From assembly GCA_017477935.1 (NCBI GenBank), contig JAFVIC010000075.1, positions 1 to 64,000 on the forward strand: DNA of 64,000 bases, read 5' to 3'. The translations under genes were made by a program, and so were the position numbers. The notes under the pieces are model-generated. The model was given only the letters and a program-made list of their open reading frames with translations. It ran no database searches and had not been told where the DNA came from. How positions within the stretch are numbered: position 1 is the stretch's first letter; the number at the start of each line of letters is the position of its first letter. This DNA comes from Akkermansia sp. GTDB lineage: Bacteria; Verrucomicrobiota; Verrucomicrobiia; Verrucomicrobiales; Akkermansiaceae. Positions 24,675 to 34,049 of the stretch are shown piece by piece.

Positions 24675-24680
24675 TATAAT
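24675..24680 (+). promoter_or_regulatory. -10 box before fucU
   Basis: Perfect TATAAT ending 6 bases before the fucU ATG; no good -35 element at standard spacing. Predicts a leaderless transcript. Confidence 0.5.
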
Positions 24681-24686
24681 GGTGCT

Positions 24687-25106
24687 ATGTTAAAAGGAAT
24701 TTCCCCCGTTATTTCCCCTGAATTGCTCAAGATACTGGCCGAAATGGGCCATGGTGATGAGATTGTGTTCTCCGATGCTCACTTCCCCGGTCACACGTTC
24801 AACAGTACAGTTGTGCGTGCAGACGGTCTGGGGGTGGATACTCTGCTGGCCGGCCTCATTCCCCTGTTCGAACTGGATGCTTACGCCACCCCCGTGGTGA
24901 TGATGCAGGCCGTGCCCGGTGACACCCTCGACCCCGCAGTGGAGGCCAAATACCGCGCCGCTCTGGGCTATGACGGCGAGATTGAGCGCGAAGAACGCTA
25001 TGCCTTCTACGAGCGTGCCAAGAAGGCCTATGCTGTGGTCGTCACAGGCGAGACGGCCAAGTACGGCAACATCATCCTCAAAAAAGGCGTAACCCCCGTT
25101 TGCTGA
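24687..25106 (+). CDS. fucU: L-fucose mutarotase (RbsD/FucU family)
   Basis: A 139-residue cytoplasmic enzyme interconverting alpha and beta anomers of fucose. Motifs: [23 protein letters not shown] with His22 and Asp30, and the C-terminal [14 protein letters not shown] with the conserved Tyr and Asn. FucU and RbsD differ in sugar preference; the length and [10 protein letters not shown] ending favour FucU. Free fucose could come from the GH95-like fucosidase at the right edge. No fucose isomerase or kinase lies next to it. Confidence 0.9.
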   Translation: MLKGISPVISPELLKILAEMGHGDEIVFSDAHFPGHTFNSTVVRADGLGVDTLLAGLIPLFELDAYATPVVMMQAVPGDTLDPAVEAKYRAALGYDGEIEREERYAFYERAKKAYAVVVTGETAKYGNIILKKGVTPVC

Positions 25107-25113
25107 GCCGGCC

Positions 25114-25569
25114 GTGTACCGAATCTGCAAAACCATTGAGCTGGAGAGCGGGCACCTGCTCTCCAAGCACCCCGGCAGCTGCGCGTTCCCGCACGGGCAC
25201 ACGCGCAGCGTCGAGCTTGTTTTCGCCGCTGAAACGCTGGATGAAAACGACATGGTGCTCGACTTCAAAGCCATCAAAGAGATGATGGGCGAGTTCCTGG
25301 AGCAGTTCGACCACTCGCTCTGCATGAACACCGACGACCCGCATTTCGATGAGTTCCGCCGTATCTACGGCGAGCGCATTATCCCCTTCGAGCAGCAAGA
25401 CCCCACCAGCGAGGCCATGGCCCACACCGTGTTCCGATTCGCGGAGGCCGCCCTGGCACGCGCCACACAGGGAATCGGCACTGCCTACCCTGTGCGTGAC
25501 TGCGTGCACCTGGAGCGGGTGCGCGTGTGGGAGACCTCCTCCAGCTGGGCGGAATACAGCAAAGACTAA
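25114..25569 (+). CDS. 6-carboxy-tetrahydropterin synthase-like protein (QueD/PTPS family)
   Basis: A 151-residue member of the PTPS family. Zinc ligands His14, His27 and His29 and the catalytic Cys23 are present (ESGHLL, CAFPHGH), as is the late Glu in HLERVRVWET. QueD makes the 7-deazaguanine precursor for queuosine from dihydroneopterin triphosphate; without queC/queE nearby the exact role is uncertain. The frame begins with GTG. It lies 7 bases after fucU and 10 before bioG, so it is probably co-transcribed with both. Confidence 0.85.
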   Translation: MYRICKTIELESGHLLSKHPGSCAFPHGHTRSVELVFAAETLDENDMVLDFKAIKEMMGEFLEQFDHSLCMNTDDPHFDEFRRIYGERIIPFEQQDPTSEAMAHTVFRFAEAALARATQGIGTAYPVRDCVHLERVRVWETSSSWAEYSKD

Positions 25570-25579
25570 AGCTCCCCCC

Positions 25580-26233
25580 ATGGAAAAGCACTGGCTGAAG
25601 CAGTCCTGCGACAACCGCGACCTGGTCATCTTCATGCTCGGGTGGGCTGCTACGCCGAATGCCGTGCTGCACATCGACCCGCCGGGCTGCGATGTGCTGG
25701 CCTGCTGCAACCACTGCGGAGAGCCGGAGGTTCTGCCGGCGGCCGATTTTGCGCGATACCGCCGTATCTACCTCTTTGCCTGGTCTTTCGGAGTATGGGT
25801 GGCTGAGCAAAGCTGCCGCGAGCTGCCCCTGCACCGGGCCGTAGCGCTGAATGGCACCCCCTATCCCGTTGACCCGCGCTGGGGTATGCGGTTGAAGGTG
25901 GTGCTTCGCAGCATGCAGACGATTGCCCGCAATGGCGGAACAAATGAATTCGCCGCCGGCGGCGCAGCAGCAGAGGGGCGCTACATCCCCACCGGCCCTT
26001 ACCCCGACCGCTCGGCGGATGAAAAGGTGGCAGAGCTCATCAACCTCTCCGAGCGCGCCAAGGGCCACTCTGCCGCCCACCTTACCTGGCACCGCGCCTA
26101 TATCGCCGACAAAGATGAAATATTCCCCCCGGCCCGCATGCGCGACTACTGGGGCTCGGTGGGGCTGGGCACCGAGTTCAATAGCTACCATTACCCCTTC
26201 AGCAATCCTGCCATCGTGCTCGATGAACTGTAG
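25580..26233 (+). CDS. bioG: Pimeloyl-ACP methyl ester esterase, BioG type (DUF452)
   Basis: A 217-residue alpha/beta-hydrolase-like protein of the BioG family, which removes the methyl ester from pimeloyl-ACP to end the BioC-dependent part of biotin synthesis. The nucleophile elbow FAWSFGVWVAE holds the presumed catalytic Ser69, and LNGTPYPVD is typical of the family. The ATG at 25580 follows the queD-like stop. Ends in TAG. No other bio genes are adjacent, so biotin genes must be elsewhere. Confidence 0.85.
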   Translation: MEKHWLKQSCDNRDLVIFMLGWAATPNAVLHIDPPGCDVLACCNHCGEPEVLPAADFARYRRIYLFAWSFGVWVAEQSCRELPLHRAVALNGTPYPVDPRWGMRLKVVLRSMQTIARNGGTNEFAAGGAAAEGRYIPTGPYPDRSADEKVAELINLSERAKGHSAAHLTWHRAYIADKDEIFPPARMRDYWGSVGLGTEFNSYHYPFSNPAIVLDEL

Positions 26234-26301
26234 AGTCTGCCGGTGAACAAAGGGGTGGGTCATATTTCAAATACGTTTGCGCGGATTTGACCTAAAATAA
26301 A

Positions 26302-26330
26302 TTGACATCGAGGCGCCTTCTTGCTAGAAT
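26302..26330 (+). promoter_or_regulatory. Promoter of the 26337 gene
   Basis: TTGACA (26302-26307), 17 bp, TAGAAT (26325-26330), with the ATG 7 bases past the -10 box: a model leaderless promoter for this genome. Confidence 0.85.
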
Positions 26331-26336
26331 GCAGGC

Positions 26337-26918
26337 ATGGCAAACGAACTCAATAAAGCACTGTGGATAACGGTAGGTGGTCTGCTGGGCACGGCAGTGA
26401 CCTGTTACTTGGTCAATCGCGTGCAAAACGAGCGAACTCTCGACCGAGAGTACAATGACATGCTGAACCGCGTCAATGCGCGCACCGCCCACCTGCGAGA
26501 GGCAGTGACCCGCGCCGTCAAAGCGCAGGTACGAGTAACGGTGACCCACGGTTTCGGCGGGGCAGACGAAGTGATAGCTCTGACCCCGGCTGAGCTCGAC
26601 AAGTTACAGTCCATCATGCCCCACCTTGAGAGCGCCCCCCTGCCTGAGCGAACTGTGTGGAAACGCCGCCGCCATGGGCTGAGCAACCACGTTAAATCTC
26701 CCGCTTTCTACCGCCACCTGGCCAGCCTGGAGTTCCTGGACGCCGAAGGCTCCCTGCTCGATGATCTCATGCTCAACCAACCCATTCTGAAGGCTGAAAA
26801 TGCTGCCGCCTATCGCCGCACCGGCTGCAGCACCTCATACATGCTGCCCGCGGCTGAGCTCGAGCGCTTCGAAGCGCTGCCCGGTATCATCGCAGCCCGC
26901 AACTACAAGCCCAGCTGA
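26337..26918 (+). CDS. Membrane-anchored protein of unknown function
   Basis: A 193-residue protein with one N-terminal transmembrane segment (about 9-27), a helical stretch (about 35-65) and a soluble C-terminal domain with no motif recognised. It has its own strong promoter and is followed by a terminator, so it is a single-gene unit. Confidence 0.7.
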   Translation: MANELNKALWITVGGLLGTAVTCYLVNRVQNERTLDREYNDMLNRVNARTAHLREAVTRAVKAQVRVTVTHGFGGADEVIALTPAELDKLQSIMPHLESAPLPERTVWKRRRHGLSNHVKSPAFYRHLASLEFLDAEGSLLDDLMLNQPILKAENAAAYRRTGCSTSYMLPAAELERFEALPGIIAARNYKPS

Positions 26919-26942
26919 TTCAACTCCCGGCTTTTTCAACTG

Positions 26943-26985
26943 ACTGCCGCCACATTTCCCGCCGGGGTGTGGCGGCAGTTCCGTT
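26943..26985 (+). terminator. Terminator after the 26337-26918 gene
   Basis: Perfect 12-bp stem (26943-26954 with 26968-26979), then TCCGTTTT. It may also serve the convergent gene ending at 27000. Confidence 0.75.
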
Positions 26986-26999
26986 TTAAGCAATCCCCA

Positions 27000-28340
27000 T
27001 CACTTATCCTTTGCAGAAAGCACCCTGATTTTGTAACCGGGCAAAATCTGCCAGGTATAGATGGTGCCGTTATCTGAGTGTGTGGTAAAGGTGGTGGAGT
27101 TCAGCCAGCGAAAGCGGTGGGGATAGAGGTGGGCATACTCAGCGCGCGCATAGTACTTCTCTTGCGTTCCGAAAACCTGCGAGTAGGTCAGTCGCACACG
27201 CTCGGGTAGCACATAGGGGGTGCCATCATCGGCCAGCAGGTAATGGGTCGCGTCTGTGGGCTTCGTGGTCAGGCGGAACATGTATTTTTCTTCCCCACTG
27301 CGCGGGCAGCAAAGCTCCAGCACCTGCCCCAGCTCATTAGCCTCGCTGTACTCAACCGCGAAATTGCCTGTCTTATCGCCCAATTCTCTGGCGGCGCGGT
27401 ACCCGTCGCTGTCACCACTCTGCACCAACTCTATCCTATTGTCGGGCAGCAATCGCCAGGTATACCAAGAACCGTCTTCGGCATACGCGCAGAACTGCTC
27501 CGCGCTCAACCAGCGGAACGCATAGGGGCGTAGCGGGGTATTCTGCTCCTGCCGGTAGTACCACGAATCCGCACTGTTCATATTCACGGCCTCGGGCAGG
27601 TGGTAGATACTTCCGTCAGCATTGCGCAGCAAAACGCTGACGGAAGTGCGGTCGGTTGTATTCTCGAGCCGGAATATCCAATGCTTCTCCGCCCCTGTGG
27701 TGCGGCAGAGAACAACCTGTTGCCCTCGCTCATTCGCCGGGCCGGTGCTCAGGCGGTAATCGTGCTCAGGTATCACGAAGTTCTCGAGTTTATCGTACAG
27801 GAACTTGTGACGCACGGTGGGCAGGTCTTCACGGTTCCGGTAGGTCAGCACAAAACCATCTTCCTGCAACTCGATTCCTTTCATGTCAAACCAGCCGACA
27901 TGCGAACCGGTAAAGACCCGGCCGACATACTCAAACATATTTTCAGAATTGCGGCGATAGACCACATAGCAGCCGCAGTTCCAGTTCCCCAGCGTGTCCA
28001 GGAAAATGATAAGCACATCACCCGCCGGGTCGGTTGTCCAATCCACCGCACGGCCAAGCCATTCGTCGTCGTTGGCCGAGGGCGCCGTATCCCAGAGCGC
28101 ATACCAAATCAGCTCAGGTTGCTCGGCCGGCACCGGTTGTTTGTCACCCCATATCGCCCAGTATTTACCATCGTACCAGCCGGTATTCGGGAATGCTTCC
28201 GCCGCGGCCATACAGCGGTTCACCGCGTTGTCAGGCTTGGGCATACGCTGCGACTCATGTTGCGTAGGCTCAATAGCTTGCAATACCGGGGCAGCAACAA
28301 ACAGGCCGCCCATCATAAGGGAGTTGTAGAAAGATTTCAT
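27000..28340 (-). CDS. Secreted protein with internal duplication
   Basis: A 446-residue protein with a signal peptide (to about VLQA). The part after residue 180 contains two related units, each with a Glu-Leu/Arg-Gly-Gln cluster, a (W/Y)(I/M)FRL strand, LPE(A/R)V, a YRW/FRWL segment and a (W)YTW(R/Q)(L/I)LP ending, suggesting a duplicated beta-rich domain. The N-terminal part is rich in Trp and Asp. No catalytic motif recognised. The ATG at 28340 is supported by the promoter 9 bases upstream. Confidence 0.75.
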   Translation of the reverse strand: MKSFYNSLMMGGLFVAAPVLQAIEPTQHESQRMPKPDNAVNRCMAAAEAFPNTGWYDGKYWAIWGDKQPVPAEQPELIWYALWDTAPSANDDEWLGRAVDWTTDPAGDVLIIFLDTLGNWNCGCYVVYRRNSENMFEYVGRVFTGSHVGWFDMKGIELQEDGFVLTYRNREDLPTVRHKFLYDKLENFVIPEHDYRLSTGPANERGQQVVLCRTTGAEKHWIFRLENTTDRTSVSVLLRNADGSIYHLPEAVNMNSADSWYYRQEQNTPLRPYAFRWLSAEQFCAYAEDGSWYTWRLLPDNRIELVQSGDSDGYRAARELGDKTGNFAVEYSEANELGQVLELCCPRSGEEKYMFRLTTKPTDATHYLLADDGTPYVLPERVRLTYSQVFGTQEKYYARAEYAHLYPHRFRWLNSTTFTTHSDNGTIYTWQILPGYKIRVLSAKDK

Positions 28341-28349
28341 GCGGCCGCA

Positions 28350-28378
28350 AGCATACTCGCAACCGCATGAAAGGTCAA
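28350..28378 (-). promoter_or_regulatory. Promoter of the 27000-28340 gene
   Basis: Minus strand TTGACC (28373-28378), 17 bp, TATGCT (28350-28355), ending 9 bases before the ATG. Confidence 0.7.
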
Positions 28379-28410
28379 GCAAATAATCAAAGGCTCATGC
28401 GGCTGTTCAC

Positions 28411-28893
28411 TCAGCTCATGCGGCTGAGGATAGCGCGCAACTCCAGCTCGAAGGCCTGCAACTCAACGGCAGTGGGTGTACCACTGAGTTCTGACCAGCC
28501 GAAACGCCCCATCTGGTCAATCTGCCACGAGCCGCTGGTGCCGCTCGGGAACGTGCACTTACCCGAAATGAGAGTACCGGGCAGCTGCAGGTCATCCAGC
28601 GTGACGGTGGGTTTGACATTGGCGCCGGGGGCTGCGACGGGAGTGGGTTGAGCGGGAGCCGTGGTTCGGGTTGCAGGTTCTGACTGCGGAGCCGGTGCAG
28701 GCTCAGGTGTGGGTTTCGGCTGCGGACGGGCTATCTCGATACCGTGGTCGAGCAGCAGAAAACGCACCTCCATATAGGTGAGGTGTACTCCGCACTCAGC
28801 GGCAAGGTTCTTCTGTATACCGTTGAGGTCTACGCCGTAGCTTGCCCAGCGGCGCACCATTTCCAGCTGCTCATTGCTCACTTTTGCACTCAT
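28411..28893 (-). CDS. Protein of unknown function with Pro/Ala-rich linker
   Basis: A 160-residue cytoplasmic-looking protein: an N-terminal helical region (VSNEQLEMVRRWASYGVDL to MEVRFLLLDHGI) that resembles a small helix-turn-helix or anti-parallel helix pair, a Pro/Ala/Thr linker (about 57-90) and a compact C-terminal part (about 95-160) with GSWQIDQMGRFGW. I do not recognise the family. A leaderless promoter precedes it. Confidence 0.7.
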   Translation of the reverse strand: MSAKVSNEQLEMVRRWASYGVDLNGIQKNLAAECGVHLTYMEVRFLLLDHGIEIARPQPKPTPEPAPAPQSEPATRTTAPAQPTPVAAPGANVKPTVTLDDLQLPGTLISGKCTFPSGTSGSWQIDQMGRFGWSELSGTPTAVELQAFELELRAILSRMS

Positions 28894-28899
28894 GGCGCT

Positions 28900-28928
28900 A
28901 TCTTACTCTCTACCCGCCCTCGTGACAA
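28900..28928 (-). promoter_or_regulatory. Promoter of the 28411-28893 gene
   Basis: Minus strand TTGTCA (28923-28928), 17 bp, TAAGAT (28900-28905), ending 6 bases before the ATG. Confidence 0.7.
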
Positions 28929-29061
28929 GCCGCAAGTGTGGCAGTGAAAGAACGAAGTGTGATTTTCGTGGGCACAAAAATCTTAAAAAATGTGCGATGA
29001 TACTTCATAAAAGTTCCTCCGACGGGCGTCTATCTGTATAGAAACGAAAAAAGCGAGTTGT

Positions 29062-29856
29062 ATGAAGACACTATTCACCTGGGGAATGTTGGGGGCAGTT
29101 GCCTGCAGTGTGGTTCATGCCGGGCAGACAGCAGAGGTAAGGCAACTTTGCTCTGCCGCTGAGCAATTTGCAGCAGTGCTTGAGCAGGCACTGAGTGCCC
29201 TGCAGTCGGTTGAGGGGCGTGAGCAGGCAGATGCTGCCGCCGAGACCGTGCTGGCGGTGCACACGGCTAAGGGAAAGTTACTCGCCGCCTGCGATGCCCA
29301 GGATGCCACAGGTACAAGTGTGGGAGAACTGATTGATACAGAGCCGGAAGTGCGCCGTGTGCTCTTACTGATACCGGGCGAGCAGTTCACGCGGGCGGTG
29401 CAGCGTGAACTGGCGGCGGGGTGCCATGGTTCCACCCGTTTGTGGTGCGCGCTGCACAATACACGGCAGAATGACACACCGGCAGAACTCGACGCCCCGC
29501 TGAGCGATGCAGATGCCGCCACGCTGCGCGAGGTCGAGGCCGCGCTGCGCTTGCTCAGCGACATGCACCGGGCGCGGGAGAATCACCGGCTCCCTACACC
29601 CGCTCAAGTTGCCGAGTTCTGCCGGGCGGTACGCGCTACACGCCCCGGGATGGCGGCTGTTCAACAACACCCTGTCGCAGCCATGCGCCTGAGCCAATTA
29701 ACGGTACAGCATCGCCGACAGCTGGAGACTTTCGCCATGAGCGGATTTTACCAACAGGCCGATTTGCGTAAGTTGATGCTCGAAGAGGGTGACAATTTCA
29801 TCACAGTCCTGATTTCCCCGGAATTTCTGAACCAACTCAACCCGAAAAAATCATGA
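29062..29856 (+). CDS. Secreted alpha-helical protein of unknown function
   Basis: A 264-residue protein with a signal peptide (to about VVHA) and an almost entirely helical, Ala/Leu/Gln-rich body. No known domain. Its stop overlaps the start of the next gene by 4 bases (ATGA), and a third large secreted protein follows after 23 bases, so it opens an operon of three exported unknowns. Confidence 0.75.
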   Translation: MKTLFTWGMLGAVACSVVHAGQTAEVRQLCSAAEQFAAVLEQALSALQSVEGREQADAAAETVLAVHTAKGKLLAACDAQDATGTSVGELIDTEPEVRRVLLLIPGEQFTRAVQRELAAGCHGSTRLWCALHNTRQNDTPAELDAPLSDADAATLREVEAALRLLSDMHRARENHRLPTPAQVAEFCRAVRATRPGMAAVQQHPVAAMRLSQLTVQHRRQLETFAMSGFYQQADLRKLMLEEGDNFITVLISPEFLNQLNPKKS

Positions 29857-30953
29857 AAGGTGTTCTTTCTCTCATCTTATGTGCCTGTTCACTTTGTGCT
29901 GCAGAAGCAGCTTCTTATGCCCGGCCGGAAGAGTTCGGCAGTACCCCACTCAAACTCTGTGCAGCGGAGCATATCACCCCCTCACCCATGCGGCAGTGGC
30001 ACATTGCCGGTGAGCCGCCGCTGCGGGCTGCTCTGGTTAGCATGCAGGGGGAGTGGGGAAAGAGGGCGCGCGTGACCCTGCGCACTCCCACCGGTCGCAG
30101 GCTTACCTTGCCGGTAAGGGTGCTGAGCGATGCAGATTTGGATGCCGTGCGCACCTGGTTGCGCGAGAATGAGTTTACAACCATCCGCACCTATACCCAT
30201 GGTGAACTGAAAGCCAGGGTGCTCAGCGTGAGCTATGCCGCCGGGGTGCAGATGAGCAGCAGTGGTCCCCGGGCTACACCGGACCGCAAGCGCTTGCTGG
30301 TGAGCCTGGCTGAGCAGGATGGCACCGTGCACACCTTCATCTGCGCCGCAGAATCCATGAGCGAGCAGGATAGGCAGATGGCGCGCCGCACCGGCAAGCT
30401 GACCAACGATGTGCGTGTGCTGCACGAAGATTCGCTGAAGTTGCTGCTGGCACACATGGAAGACCACCCCTCGCCCACGGAGCCTGCGGCTCTGCCGATT
30501 GCGGCTGATTTGCCCGAGGCTCTGGCCTGTGCGGCTCTGCGAGATGTCAGTATTGTGCACATCACCCTGGGACCGCGAGGCTGCGAGGCAGACAAAGCCT
30601 TGCGGCGCTACCTGAGCGAGCACCCCGGCGCGGCCGCCGTCTGGGCACAGCGGCATGTGTTCCTCATCTGCTATCGTGATTCACAGGGAAAGTTGCCCGA
30701 GCAGTGTCTGAGCGACCTTACTCAGCTTTATCGTCACCACAATCTCCCCACCACACGCAACTTCAGTGACGAAACGTCCTATGACACCAATCTCTGTTCT
30801 CAGCAGGTCATCGGGCGACTTTTCGTTCAGCCGCAGAATGCTCTCGTGCCGCCCGGGGAATCCACCTACGGCTTTCAATACACCCCGGCAGAGTTACAGA
30901 AACTCAGCCCGGCAGAAATCACCTTCGGACCGGGTCTTCGCTACAGGAATTAA
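29853..30953 (+). CDS. Secreted protein of unknown function
   Basis: A 366-residue protein with a signal peptide (MKGVLSLILCACSLCAAEA). It has mixed alpha/beta character; LRTPTGRRLTLPVRVLSDADLDAVR and a late PLxxxFVQPQNALVPPG region stand out but match no family I know. It is coupled to the upstream gene through ATGA and co-directional with the 814-residue protein that follows. Confidence 0.75.
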   Translation: MKGVLSLILCACSLCAAEAASYARPEEFGSTPLKLCAAEHITPSPMRQWHIAGEPPLRAALVSMQGEWGKRARVTLRTPTGRRLTLPVRVLSDADLDAVRTWLRENEFTTIRTYTHGELKARVLSVSYAAGVQMSSSGPRATPDRKRLLVSLAEQDGTVHTFICAAESMSEQDRQMARRTGKLTNDVRVLHEDSLKLLLAHMEDHPSPTEPAALPIAADLPEALACAALRDVSIVHITLGPRGCEADKALRRYLSEHPGAAAVWAQRHVFLICYRDSQGKLPEQCLSDLTQLYRHHNLPTTRNFSDETSYDTNLCSQQVIGRLFVQPQNALVPPGESTYGFQYTPAELQKLSPAEITFGPGLRYRN

Positions 30954-30976
30954 CCCTATCCCGTTGCCCTTCTTAT

Positions 30977-33421
30977 ATGAAAAAATCGTTATTTTTACTT
31001 TTCAGTCTTGCGCTTTCCTCCGGTGCGGAGGTGCTGAACCCGACCTGCCCGGCTGAGGTCAATTTTGCAGACTACTACCGCACACCCGATGCTGCTCTGA
31101 ACCGCAAATACTACGCCACTCAGGCAGAGATTCAGCGGCGCGGGAACCACTTGCTGTACAACCCGAAAGATGATGCTGCCTTTCTGGCTTTCTGCGATCC
31201 GGCGCTACCATACGCAGATGTGATGCTGCCGGAAGACCGCGACAGCATACCCGAAGGGGGTGAAGAGGTTATATCCCTTGCCGTGTGGTACAAGCACTTG
31301 GTGGCGACCATGAATGTCGGGGCGGCTCTCACGGCGAATCAGCGCCCGGAGTTCCTGCTGGCTATGCGCGACTCTCTCACCACCAAACGTGAATATGAAT
31401 TGCAGCTGCAGCGTATACTGCGAATCATTGCGGAAGATGAGCAACTCACGGAAGATGAGCTGGGGATTCTGGCGCACCTGCTCGAGAGCTGGTATGGAAT
31501 TGAGGACAACCCGCTGGTGCAGGCTCGGCAGCTGCAATTTATCATGCGCGGGTTCAGGGGCGGCAAGCCGGTGTGTCTGAGCACGCAGCAGGAGGTTCTG
31601 CTCCATGCCCGCTATCCGTACCTCACCCCCTTGCTGCATGCGGAGCGAGCGCTCAACGGGCAGGCAGCTCTGCGCGTAGACCGTTCGCAGCAGTGGCACC
31701 TTCACTTGCTCCACAATCTGCTCTGGCAGCATACTGAGGGGGCGGTATTGCTGGCCCGCAAGCTGAACCAGCCCGGCTACGAACTGTTGCGGCGGGATTC
31801 CGCCGCTTTGCCGGACTACCTGAGTTACAAAGGGATAACTTACTACCGCACCTTGGGACAGGAAGTGCCGCAGAGCTGCCTGACCGCCCTCGCCGTGCGG
31901 GATTTCGAGAGTCCGGCCGCAGCGGCACGGGTGGTGAAAGAACAGAACTCTACCCTGCCCCGGGAGCTGCGCCCGCTGGCTCCGCGCTGTGTGTTGGCAC
32001 TGGGCGGAAATCAGTCTGCCTGGGTGCCGGTGAAGGTGACGCCCGATGGCGTGCACCCCGACTGGCCGGATGCCTCCGCCGTCACCCTTCCCATGTGGAG
32101 TCCCGACTTGCTGGGATTGGCAGATAAAGGAGCCGCTACCGTGCAGGCGGCATTCGGTGCTGACCTGGCCGCGCTGGAGAAACTGCTCACAGCCCTGCGC
32201 GATACCCATGGAGCAGCCGGAGTGGTGCTGGCCGATATGCTGCGGGAGTGCGACCGTGTGCGCCCGGTGTACCGAGATTTCGTGTTCCCGGTGTTTGCGC
32301 GTATTGCGCTGTATTGCGAGGCCGACGGCCTGACGGTGGATTTCAATCCGGAGCAGCAGAACTTCGAGATTCGGGAGATGACCTGCTCCAATAAGCCTAT
32401 CGTGAACGATGCTCTGTGCCGCGCTCCGCAGTTGTTGCACCGCCTGACCCTACAGCTTGCCCTGCTCGAAAAACATGGGCACCGCCCTGAGTTGGAGCGG
32501 GCCTGCGCTCAGCTGGCTCGTGTGCTCAACCGCAGTAACCTCTGGCCGCTGGTCATCTGCCAGCGCGAGCTGCGCGGATTCTCCCCGCAGGCTCTGCTCA
32601 CACTTTTCGCTTACTATGAAGGGGAGCGAGAACCGCTGGCTACCTATGGCGAGGCCATGGGCATGCGCAGTGAGATGAGCCTGGCGGCATACGCTCATGA
32701 GGACGAACTGGCTGAGCGTTTGCAGCTTGTGGCAAAAGTAACCGGAGCCCTTCCGGTTACAGCGGAGCAAGGTCGGGCGGCCGCGACCGAGCTGCTGGCC
32801 GTGGCCGCAAAACACCCCGATGGCTCCGTATTGGCCGACACGGCAGAGCTGCTGCTGCGGCACGGCTATGCAGAATTGTTGCCTGCCTGTACCGAGTTGC
32901 CGCCGGCTGCCCTCTGTGGCAGCTATGCCGGTAACGGCCTGTTACTCATACGCTACTATCTCAGTGCCAACAACCGCCCTGCTGCACAACAGGTGCTTGC
33001 CATCATGGCGCAGGATGCCGCTACCGATACGACCCCGGCTTTCCGTCTGGCCTGTGCGCTGCTCTCTGCCGACCCCGCTGAGCAGGCGCGCCTGCGGAAA
33101 GATGCGCTCATCCTTGCCATGTTCTACCGTCATGTAGATCACCGCGTGTACGATGCCTGGCGAGATGCTCTGGCGCGCGAAGGCGAGCAGGTCGAGGATA
33201 TCATGAAAGCGGAACTCCTGCTCAGTGGCGGGCGCAGTGTCGGCATTACCCCCGAGCTCGCCCGGCATTACGAAAAATCAGGTCAATGGGCAACGGCGGC
33301 TTTCTGCTACGAGTATCTCGTGGCAGTGGGAATCTCAACCGCCTCCCCTTACGGCAAGACACCCACTCAGGCCGATATCTGCCGCTATCGCGCCGCCGCA
33401 GAGGCCTGCCGGGCAAAGTGA
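30977..33421 (+). CDS. Large secreted alpha-helical protein of unknown function
   Basis: An 814-residue protein with a signal peptide (MKKSLFLLFSLALSSG) and a long helical body with many Leu, Ala and Arg. The last ~250 residues (LAVAAKHPDGSVLADTAELLLRHG and similar) look like helical-hairpin, TPR-like repeats. No catalytic motif seen. It ends the exported operon begun at 29062. TPR-like surfaces would suggest a scaffold in the periplasm. Confidence 0.72.
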   Translation: MKKSLFLLFSLALSSGAEVLNPTCPAEVNFADYYRTPDAALNRKYYATQAEIQRRGNHLLYNPKDDAAFLAFCDPALPYADVMLPEDRDSIPEGGEEVISLAVWYKHLVATMNVGAALTANQRPEFLLAMRDSLTTKREYELQLQRILRIIAEDEQLTEDELGILAHLLESWYGIEDNPLVQARQLQFIMRGFRGGKPVCLSTQQEVLLHARYPYLTPLLHAERALNGQAALRVDRSQQWHLHLLHNLLWQHTEGAVLLARKLNQPGYELLRRDSAALPDYLSYKGITYYRTLGQEVPQSCLTALAVRDFESPAAAARVVKEQNSTLPRELRPLAPRCVLALGGNQSAWVPVKVTPDGVHPDWPDASAVTLPMWSPDLLGLADKGAATVQAAFGADLAALEKLLTALRDTHGAAGVVLADMLRECDRVRPVYRDFVFPVFARIALYCEADGLTVDFNPEQQNFEIREMTCSNKPIVNDALCRAPQLLHRLTLQLALLEKHGHRPELERACAQLARVLNRSNLWPLVICQRELRGFSPQALLTLFAYYEGEREPLATYGEAMGMRSEMSLAAYAHEDELAERLQLVAKVTGALPVTAEQGRAAATELLAVAAKHPDGSVLADTAELLLRHGYAELLPACTELPPAALCGSYAGNGLLLIRYYLSANNRPAAQQVLAIMAQDAATDTTPAFRLACALLSADPAEQARLRKDALILAMFYRHVDHRVYDAWRDALAREGEQVEDIMKAELLLSGGRSVGITPELARHYEKSGQWATAAFCYEYLVAVGISTASPYGKTPTQADICRYRAAAEACRAK

Positions 33422-33460
33422 GGCAAACCGGCAGCCGTTATCTCGTGGGGTGAATTTCAC

Positions 33461-33488
33461 TTGACATCCATCGTTTTCCTGTTACCAT
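33461..33488 (+). promoter_or_regulatory. Promoter of the 33498 gene
   Basis: TTGACA (33461-33466), 16 bp, TACCAT (33483-33488), ending 9 bases before the ATG. Confidence 0.65.
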
Positions 33489-33497
33489 AAACGAGTT

Positions 33498-34007
33498 ATG
33501 TGGTTTTACCTACAACCCTGTATCATGCCGTTGCTGGTGGTGGCGATGGTGATTTTCATCGCATATTATATGTACAGGAATCGCAAATCCGGGCAGGGGA
33601 ACAGCTGTGCTCTGGGCTGCGCGCTGTGTTGTTGTGGCACCGTCTGTCTGTTCCTGGCAGCGGTTTTCCTCGGGATGCTCGATTCCGCCTTCGGCACTAA
33701 AACACTCTATCGGGATGCCGGCCGCCACTGGTATATGGAAACCTATGAGATTGACACCACTCGCTTTTACAGTGTAGGGGTAACTCCGGCCGGCGACCTG
33801 TGCGAAAGCGGGCAGCCCTGGTACAGTGCCATCGGCTTTCAGGGTGGCACGGCCGGTTGGAAACAATACCCCACCGAGCTCTATCTGCGCCAGCAGAGCG
33901 GCGCACTCCATTACTTCAATTTCAAGACCGCTACCGTCACAGACCTGGGCAATGTGCCGACAGACGTCCCCATGATACCGGTTGAAGAGTTCTTCCGCGA
34001 GCTCTGA
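33498..34007 (+). CDS. Membrane protein of unknown function
   Basis: A 169-residue protein with two transmembrane helices (about 9-26 and 40-63, the second preceded by a cysteine-rich CALGCALCCCGTVC stretch) and a soluble C-terminal domain of about 100 residues. The cysteines near the membrane could be lipid-modified or bind metal, but no known motif fits. Convergent with pth. Confidence 0.68.
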   Translation: MWFYLQPCIMPLLVVAMVIFIAYYMYRNRKSGQGNSCALGCALCCCGTVCLFLAAVFLGMLDSAFGTKTLYRDAGRHWYMETYEIDTTRFYSVGVTPAGDLCESGQPWYSAIGFQGGTAGWKQYPTELYLRQQSGALHYFNFKTATVTDLGNVPTDVPMIPVEEFFREL

Positions 34008-34049
34008 GCCGTCTCAACAAAACTCGGGCGGGGTGCACCTCGGGGGCAA

